Positions 1-4,108 of a DNA stretch of 21,554 bases are shown piece after piece; within the stretch, counting starts at the first letter, position 1, and each line of letters opens with the position of its first letter. The translations under genes and the position numbers were made by a program. Source of the stretch: a virus; the IMG/VR virus record IMGVR_UViG_3300016486_001065, positions 1 to 21,554 of that record. One strand, written 5' to 3'. The notes under the pieces were generated by a model. The model did no database searches. It saw only the letters and a program-made list of their open reading frames with translations, and was not told where the DNA came from.

Positions 1-330
1 GCGGCCGCGGCCTGTTTCCTGCGAACGCATGTCCGGTGGCGCGTGGCGCGTGATCCCCTGCTGCCTGCCCCGCGATCCGCGATCCGCGATCCGCGGTGCG
101 TGATCCCCGATCCCCCTGCCCGCTGCCCGCCCCTGGCGATCCCCCTGCCCGCTGCCCGCCCCTGGCGATCCCCCTGCCCGCTGCCCGCCCCTGGCGATCC
201 CCTGCCCTTGCCCGCCCCTGGCGATCCCCTGCCCTTGCCCGCCCCAGGCGATCCGCCCCGCGTGATCCGCGCTGCCTGCCCATGGCGCGTGGTGCCTGCC
301 TGGTGGCCGGTCCTGCCCTGCCCGCTGCCC

Positions 331-542
331 CAGGCGACATCGGATCCGCTGCCCGCTGCCCCAGGCGACATCGATCCGGTGCCCGGCCGCTGCCCCAGGC
401 GACATCGATCCGGTGCCCGGCCGCTGCCCGCTGCCCCAGGCGACATCGGATCCGCTGCCCGCTGCCCCAGGCGACATCGATCCGGTGCCCGGCCGCTGCC
501 CCAGGCGACATCGATCCGGTGCCCGGCCGCTGCCCGCTGCCC
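331..542. repeat. 106-bp perfect tandem duplication (higher-order repeat)
   Basis: Positions 331-436 and 437-542 read identically. Each 106-bp copy contains three CAGGCGACATCG cores spaced 31, 34 and 41 bp. A diverged partial copy follows at about 711-770. An exact higher-order duplication suggests recent unequal recombination or replication slippage. Confidence 0.9.
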
Positions 543-580
543 CAGGCGACATCGATCCGCCGGCCGCTGCCCGCTGCCCG

Positions 581-650
581 CTACCCGCTACCCGCTACCC
601 GCTACCCGCTACCCGCTACCCGCTACCCGCTACCCGCTACCCGCTACCCG
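581..650. repeat. Heptamer array (CTACCCG)x10
   Basis: Ten uninterrupted copies of CTACCCG occupy exactly 70 bp. The complementary strand reads (CGGGTAG)n, that is GGG runs separated by four bases, which meets the usual G-quadruplex pattern. The unit resembles a telomeric heptamer in form, but nothing else suggests a telomere. Two more isolated copies of the same unit occur near 990-1003. Confidence 0.95.
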
Positions 651-1073
651 CGATCCGCCGGCCGCTGCCCCAGGCGACATCGATCCGGTGGCCGGTCCTG
701 CCCGCTGCCCCAGGCGACATCGGATCCGCTGCCCGCTGCCCCAGGCGACATCGATCCGGTGGCCGGTCCTGCCCTGCCCGCTGCCCCATGCGACATCGGA
801 TCCGCTGCCCGCTGACCCCGCGATCCCCTGCCCGCTGCCCGCCCCTGGCGATCCCCTGCCCGCTGCCCGCCCCTGGCGATCCCCTGCCCGCTGCCCGCTG
901 GCGATCCCCTGCCCGCTGCGCCCGCGATCCCCTGCCCGCTGCCCGCTGCCCCAGGCGACATCGATCCGCTGCCCGCTGCCCGCTGCCCGCTACCCGCTAC
1001 CCGCGATCCGCCGGCCGCGCCCCGCCGCCCGGGCGACATCGATCCGCCGGCCGCGACCCGCGCGCCGCGTGTC

Positions 1074-1085
1074 TAGGGGCCCCTA
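1074..1085. repeat. 12-bp perfect palindrome TAGGGGCCCCTA
   Basis: A perfect palindrome at the boundary between the C-rich repeats and the more AT-rich control region. It could bind a dimeric protein or be a junction of repeat expansion. No family is recognised. Confidence 0.5.
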
Positions 1086-1134
1086 TGGCAATTGAGGCTA
1101 AACGGTCCGTAAGCCGCTGTTTTCGCTACGTTTT

Positions 1135-1147
1135 CCGCGGTCCGCGG
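1135..1147. repeat. Dispersed palindrome CCGCGGTCCGCGG
   Basis: A copy of the 11-bp CGCGGWCCGCG family, extended here to 13 bp. Other exact copies lie at 1240-1250, 3191-3201, 3285-3297, 5271-5281 and 6490-6500. The centre CGGWCCG is also the RsrII recognition sequence. Confidence 0.8.
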
Positions 1148-1158
1148 TGGGGGCCGAG

Positions 1159-1187
1159 GCGACGAGCGCATGGGCCATGTTCGTCGC
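1159..1187. other. Inverted repeat / hairpin in the control region
   Basis: GCGACGA (1159-1165) pairs with TCGTCGC (1181-1187), with an inner CATGG/CCATG pairing. A run of eight T starts about ten bases after the stem. That is too far for a standard intrinsic terminator, so I call it only a hairpin or dyad. Confidence 0.45.
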
Positions 1188-1218
1188 TAACAATCCTAAT
1201 TTTTTTTCGTTTGAGAAT

Positions 1219-1234
1219 TGTTTCACGTGAAACA
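1219..1234. promoter_or_regulatory. parS: parS-type centromere site, perfect 16-bp match
   Basis: The sequence reads TGTTTCACGTGAAACA, a perfect palindrome identical to the consensus bacterial chromosomal ParB-binding site (TGTTNCACGTGAAACA in Bacillus; the same form is used by Caulobacter and other Alphaproteobacteria). ParB loads at such sites as a CTP-dependent clamp and works with ParA in segregation. No parA or parB gene is in the window, so if functional it would recruit host ParB or a ParB encoded elsewhere on the phage. Only one copy is visible. The alternative is an unrelated dimeric regulator using the same CACGTG core. Confidence 0.8.
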
Positions 1235-1239
1235 TTAAC

Positions 1240-1250
1240 CGCGGTCCGCG
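1240..1250. repeat. Dispersed palindrome CGCGGTCCGCG
   Basis: An exact copy of the CGCGGWCCGCG family, five bases downstream of the parS site. Its closeness to parS makes this copy the most likely one to have a regulatory or segregation role. Confidence 0.75.
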
Positions 1251-1259
1251 ACGATTGGA

Positions 1260-1273
1260 TTTGTGATCACAAA
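1260..1273. promoter_or_regulatory. Palindromic operator TTTGTGATCACAAA, copy 1
   Basis: First of three identical 14-bp perfect palindromes in the 250 bp before the terminase gene (others at 1343-1356 and 1480-1493). The half-site TTTGTGA and the inner GATC suggest a dimeric helix-turn-helix regulator; the TTGT-N4-ACAA form would suit a GntR/FadR-type protein, but this is only a shape match. No regulator gene is in the window. Confidence 0.75.
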
Positions 1274-1329
1274 CCGTGCCCTTCTGATATTTTTTCGTGC
1301 AAAATCTGGGTGAGGGGCGGTTTTTGGCC

Positions 1330-1340
1330 CGCGATCCGCG
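1330..1340. repeat. CGCGATCCGCG variant of the dispersed palindrome
   Basis: This variant differs from CGCGGTCCGCG by one central base. The same variant is found in three overlapping copies at 71-95, at 5422-5432 and (13 bp, extended) at 15237-15249. It links the left-end repeats with the dispersed family. Confidence 0.6.
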
Positions 1341-1342
1341 AT

Positions 1343-1356
1343 TTTGTGATCACAAA
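1343..1356. promoter_or_regulatory. Palindromic operator TTTGTGATCACAAA, copy 2
   Basis: An exact copy 83 bp after the first. It lies next to the CGCGATCCGCG site at 1330-1340. Confidence 0.75.
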
Positions 1357-1382
1357 TGCTATTTGGGTCCCCTGTGCCCCCT

Positions 1383-1412
1383 AAAATATATATTTTTGAA
1401 ACCTGTGGATGG
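1383..1412. other. AT-only palindrome plus DnaA-box-like site
   Basis: AAAATATATATTTT (1383-1396) is a perfect 14-bp palindrome of only A and T in an otherwise GC-rich genome, a candidate easily melted segment. Eight bases downstream, TGTGGATGG (1404-1412) matches seven of nine positions of a reverse-oriented DnaA box (TGTGGATAA). One imperfect box is weak evidence, but the position beside parS fits an origin-like region. Confidence 0.35.
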
Positions 1413-1462
1413 GCTTGTTTTTGGGTGTATGGGGGGTGTATTTTGGGCATCGCATATTATCT

Positions 1463-1494
1463 TATAAAACAGAGGCTGTTTTGTGATCACAAAA
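1463..1494 (+). promoter_or_regulatory. Operator copy 3 with possible overlapping promoter of the terminase operon
   Basis: TTTTGTGATCACAAAA (1479-1494) is a 16-bp perfect palindrome containing the third operator core. Just upstream, TATAAA (1463-1468) could be a -10 element, which would put the transcription start near 1475 and the operator over it, the usual place for repression. No convincing -35 is present, so a phage or alternative sigma factor is possible. The operator lies 40 bp before the chosen terminase start. Confidence 0.5.
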
Positions 1495-1533
1495 TGTGCT
1501 AGGTTGCGCAGCGGTAAAAAGGGGTTGACGTCC

Positions 1534-2988
1534 ATGGACACAGACAACGCAAACGACAAGCTTCTGAAGCTGCAGCTTCGTCTGGCGCAGTTGGACAAGA
1601 AGGACCGGTGCCAAGATGATTTTCTGACATTTGTGAAGAATGTCTGGCCTGAATTTATCGCGGGCAACCACCATCGGATTATTGCTGACAAATTGGAGAG
1701 GGTGGCGAATGGCGAATTAAAGCGTCTGATTATCAATATGCCGCCGCGTCATACGAAATCGGAGTTTGCGAGTTTCTTGTTTCCGGCGTGGTTTATGGGA
1801 AAGTTTCCGAATAAGAAAATAATTCAGGCGACGCACACGACGGAATTGGCGGTCAGCTTTGGTCGAAAGACGAAGAACTTAATTGAGCGAGAAGATTACG
1901 CGGATGTGTTTTCTGTAAAGCTTGCGGCGGATTCGAAAGCGTCTGGTCGGTGGGACACGGACCGCGGGGGAATGTATTACGCTGTTGGTGTTGGATCGAA
2001 CTTGGCGGGCCGCGGCGGGGATTTGATTATTATCGACGACCCTCATTCGGAGCAGACGCTGATGTCGAACACGGGGTTTGACGATGCTTGGGATTGGTAC
2101 ACGGGTGGTCCGCGACAGCGTTTGCAGCCTGGGGGCGCGATTGTTGTGGTTATGACCCGCTGGTCAGAGAAGGACTTGACGGGTCAGTTGATTCGGGCGC
2201 AGGCCCGTGATCCGTTGGCCGATCAGTGGGAGGTGGTCGAGCTTCCTGCGATCATGCCGAGCGGGAAATCGTGTTGGCCGGAGTATTGGCCGATTGGCGA
2301 TTTGGAGCGGGTCAAGGCTTCGATCCCGCCGAGCAAGTGGAACGCGCAGTATCAGCAGAACCCGACGGGTGACGAGACTTCGATTTTGAAGCGCGAGTGG
2401 TGGCGTGTGTGGGAGAAGGACAAGATACCGCCTTTGGAGTATGTCATCCAGAGCTACGACACGGCGTTCTCGAAGCGGCAGACTGCGGACTATTCTGCGA
2501 TCACGACGTGGGGGGTCTTTCGGATGGACGAGGGCGGGCCGCCTGGTTTGTTGCTGTTGGACGCCAAGAAGGGGCGCTGGGATTTTCCGGAGTTGAAGCG
2601 TGTGGCGTGGGAGAACTTCCAGTTTTGGGAACCGGAGACGGTGATCATCGAGGCCAAGGCTACGGGCACGCCTTTGACGCAGGAGCTGCGCAACATGGGG
2701 ATTCCTGTTGTCAACTTCACGCCGAGCCGTGGGAACGACAAGATCAGTCGGGCGCACAGCATTGCGCCTTTGTTTGAGGCGGGGATGGTGTGGGCGCCTG
2801 ACGAGCAGTGGGCTTTGGATGTGATCGAGGAGTGCGCGGCGTTCCCGAACGGGGAACATGACGATTTTGTTGACAGCACCACGCAGGCGATGATGCGGTA
2901 TCGGCAGGGCAATTTTGTCAGTTTGCCGACGGACGATTGGTCCGTGGACGACGACGAGAGCCCGAGGATACGCGCGTATTATGGGTAG
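1534..2988 (+). CDS. terL: Terminase large subunit (DNA-packaging ATPase/nuclease)
   Basis: The 484-residue protein is the motor that pumps DNA into the prohead and cuts the concatemer. The ATPase domain has a deviant Walker A at residues 69-77 (MPPRHTKSE), Walker B LIIIDDP at 164-170 and a coupling-type MTRW at 207-210. The RNase H-like nuclease domain shows acidic metal ligands in SYDTAFS (D309), IIEAKATG (E373) and HDDFVD (D443/D444). I chose ATG 1534 because AAGGGG lies 9 nt upstream. An in-frame GTG at 1483 would add 17 residues but sits inside the operator palindrome. No small terminase gene lies next to it, which is unusual; it may lie outside the window. First gene of the rightward structural cluster. 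Confidence 0.97.
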   Translation: MDTDNANDKLLKLQLRLAQLDKKDRCQDDFLTFVKNVWPEFIAGNHHRIIADKLERVANGELKRLIINMPPRHTKSEFASFLFPAWFMGKFPNKKIIQATHTTELAVSFGRKTKNLIEREDYADVFSVKLAADSKASGRWDTDRGGMYYAVGVGSNLAGRGGDLIIIDDPHSEQTLMSNTGFDDAWDWYTGGPRQRLQPGGAIVVVMTRWSEKDLTGQLIRAQARDPLADQWEVVELPAIMPSGKSCWPEYWPIGDLERVKASIPPSKWNAQYQQNPTGDETSILKREWWRVWEKDKIPPLEYVIQSYDTAFSKRQTADYSAITTWGVFRMDEGGPPGLLLLDAKKGRWDFPELKRVAWENFQFWEPETVIIEAKATGTPLTQELRNMGIPVVNFTPSRGNDKISRAHSIAPLFEAGMVWAPDEQWALDVIEECAAFPNGEHDDFVDSTTQAMMRYRQGNFVSLPTDDWSVDDDESPRIRAYYG

Positions 2989-2993
2989 TTCCG

Positions 2994-3040
2994 TTGGCCG
3001 CGAAGCTATGGTATGGTTTGGTTTGACGAACCGCGGCCAA
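2994..3040. other. 9-bp inverted repeat just after terL
   Basis: TTGGCCGCG (2994-3002) and its exact complement CGCGGCCAA (3032-3040) are separated by 29 nt. The left arm starts six bases after the terL stop and the right arm ends ten bases before the next start codon. There is no T tract, so it is not a standard terminator; it could be an operator pair, an mRNA stabiliser or a processing site. Confidence 0.55.
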
Positions 3041-3050
3041 GGGCTTTTGC

Positions 3051-3305
3051 ATGTCCAACCTTTTCGATCTTTCTCCGGACGAGTTCTTGTTCACTTTGGA
3101 CGAGTTTGGCTATGAGCCTGCTCGCCGGCAGGAGCTGATTGAGGGGTACAATACTGCTTTTGCGGCAGGGCTTTACGCGAGCCCCCGGTTCGCGGACCGC
3201 GGTCAGAAATTATCGAAACGGAGGAGAAGTGATGATGCAGCCCCAAGGCATTGGCAGTTTGAGCGAGACGGCGCGGGGCATGTTCCGCGGACCGCGGGGC
3301 ATTGA
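3051..3305 (+). CDS. Small hypothetical protein
   Basis: An 84-residue frame between terL and the transglycosylase. The first ~57 residues ([20 protein letters not shown] onward) look like a real, mainly acidic and helical protein. The last 25 are read out of frame over the start of the next gene and are Arg/Asp/His-rich, so the native stop may once have been earlier. The overlap with the downstream gene is 74 nt, longer than others here. The Shine-Dalgarno (AAGGGC) is weak and about 5 nt from the ATG. Function is not recognised. The dispersed palindromes at 3191-3201 and 3285-3297 fall within it. Confidence 0.6.
   Translation: MSNLFDLSPDEFLFTLDEFGYEPARRQELIEGYNTAFAAGLYASPRFADRGQKLSKRRRSDDAAPRHWQFERDGAGHVPRTAGH
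3191..3201. repeat. Dispersed palindrome CGCGGACCGCG
   Basis: An exact family copy about 20 bp before the ribosome binding site of the transglycosylase gene. Here it is coding for the upstream small protein. Confidence 0.7.
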
Positions 3306-4044
3306 GGGCTTTGCGCAATTTATGAGCGAGGGCGGCGAGGTCGGCGTTCCGTCGTCGACGTTGGAGCGCCTGCGTGCCAAGATTATGCAGGAGTCTGGCG
3401 TGGACCCTTACGAGATCGCGCGCCAAGAGGGCATTGATCCGGAGTTGATGCTGCGGGTCATCCAGCAGGAAAGCAGCGGCAACCCGAACGCGCAGAGCAA
3501 GAAGGGCGCTTTTGGATATATGCAGCTGATGCCCGGCACGGCGAATGATTTGGGCGTGGACCGCACTGATCCTGCGGATAACATGCGCGGCGGCGCGCGG
3601 TATTTGCGCCAGCAGCTTGACGAGTTCCACACGGTGCCTCTGGCTTTGGCGGCGTATAACGCGGGTCCCGGCAACGTGAGCAAGTATGGCGGGATTCCTC
3701 CGTTCAAGGAGACGATCAACTACGTTTCGCGGATCACGGGCACGCCGATGACGGACCCGTCTTTGGGGCAAACGCGGTCGCAAGCTGCGGCGGAATTGGG
3801 CGTTGTGCGCCCTGTTGCTCGGCCCGACCGGTCCGGCCAGCCGCCTGTTTCGCAGGACGACCAGATTTTGTCTATTCTGGGGTCTTTGGGTCAAACCATG
3901 GCCGCGCCGCAGCCACCGGCCCCATTGCCGGAAATGCCTGGGCAGCTGGCGCCTTTGGGCGCACCTCCGGTGGAAAGCTCCCTTCGACCCATTGCGCGGC
4001 CGCAGCGCTTTATCGACCCTTTGCAAATTAACGCACCGCGCTAG
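3232..4044 (+). CDS. Virion-type lytic transglycosylase (SLT domain)
   Basis: A 270-residue protein that should cleave the glycan strands of peptidoglycan, probably locally during DNA entry because it sits among head genes and not with the lysis genes. The SLT/goose-lysozyme-like fold is shown by IQQESSG (catalytic Glu80), [10 protein letters not shown] (95-104) and AYNAGPG (141-147), followed by a YVSRI helix. The C-terminal third (~175-270) is Pro/Gln/Ala-rich and likely unstructured. Start: ATG 3232 preceded by GGAGGA at a 6-nt spacing. A GTG (3229) and a second ATG (3235) are adjacent, so the exact start may vary by one or two residues. The open frame continues upstream to 3139, but that segment lacks a ribosome binding site. 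Confidence 0.92.
   Translation: MMQPQGIGSLSETARGMFRGPRGIEGFAQFMSEGGEVGVPSSTLERLRAKIMQESGVDPYEIARQEGIDPELMLRVIQQESSGNPNAQSKKGAFGYMQLMPGTANDLGVDRTDPADNMRGGARYLRQQLDEFHTVPLALAAYNAGPGNVSKYGGIPPFKETINYVSRITGTPMTDPSLGQTRSQAAAELGVVRPVARPDRSGQPPVSQDDQILSILGSLGQTMAAPQPPAPLPEMPGQLAPLGAPPVESSLRPIARPQRFIDPLQINAPR
3285..3297. repeat. Dispersed palindrome CCGCGGACCGCGG
   Basis: A 13-bp copy inside the transglycosylase frame, encoding RGPRG. It is 84 bp from the copy at 3191. Confidence 0.7.
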
Positions 4045-4108
4045 TCAATTTGCCTTTTGCGTGGTAAGTTGGCACAAATCTACGGTGTCTGACCGTTAGG
4101 AGGATTTT

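Larger units (their letters stand above)
1..1075. repeat. C-rich complex tandem repeat region, non-coding
   Basis: About 1.07 kb made almost wholly of short related repeats. From 109 to 249 there are three 29-bp and two 27-bp units containing CTGCCCGCCCCTGGCGATCC-like sequence; similar units return at about 824-930. From 331 to 800, and again at 952 and 1030, there are 13 copies of a GGCGACATCG(G)ATCC-type core (11 exact, 2 variant), spaced mostly 31, 34 or 41 bp. Three tandem GCGATCC heptamers lie at 72-92. The + strand is strongly C-rich, so the other strand is rich in GGG runs. All + frames stay open for hundreds of codons, but only because the repeats lack stops: the translations are Pro/Arg/Ala low-complexity with no start context, so I treat the region as non-coding. 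Its role could be packaging, replication, recombination or regulation; the sequence does not decide. Confidence 0.9.

Noticed and set aside
1-1075. CRISPR array
   Set aside because: Repeats are contiguous or separated by other repeats. There are no unique spacers of even length and no cas genes.
1159-1205. Intrinsic terminator before the control region
   Set aside because: The T run starts about ten bases after the hairpin stem, too far for a standard terminator.
43-1384. Open frames of 239-350 codons through the left-end repeats on the + strand, and one of 131 codons on the - strand
   Set aside because: They exist only because the repeats have no stops. Three overlapping + frames are equally open, the products are Pro/Arg/Ala low-complexity, and no ribosome binding site is seen.
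1483-1533. GTG 1483 as the terL start
   Set aside because: It lies inside the operator palindrome with no ribosome binding site, while ATG 1534 has AAGGGG at good spacing. The 17 extra residues do not look like the family.
1235-1736. Minus-strand frames of 71-125 codons opposite the control region and terL start
   Set aside because: They run across the operators and the opposite strand of terL, with no start context and no recognisable motif.
4045-4108. Sigma54-like TGGCAC promoter before the portal gene
   Set aside because: TGGCAC is present near 4070 but the -12 GC element is not at the right distance.
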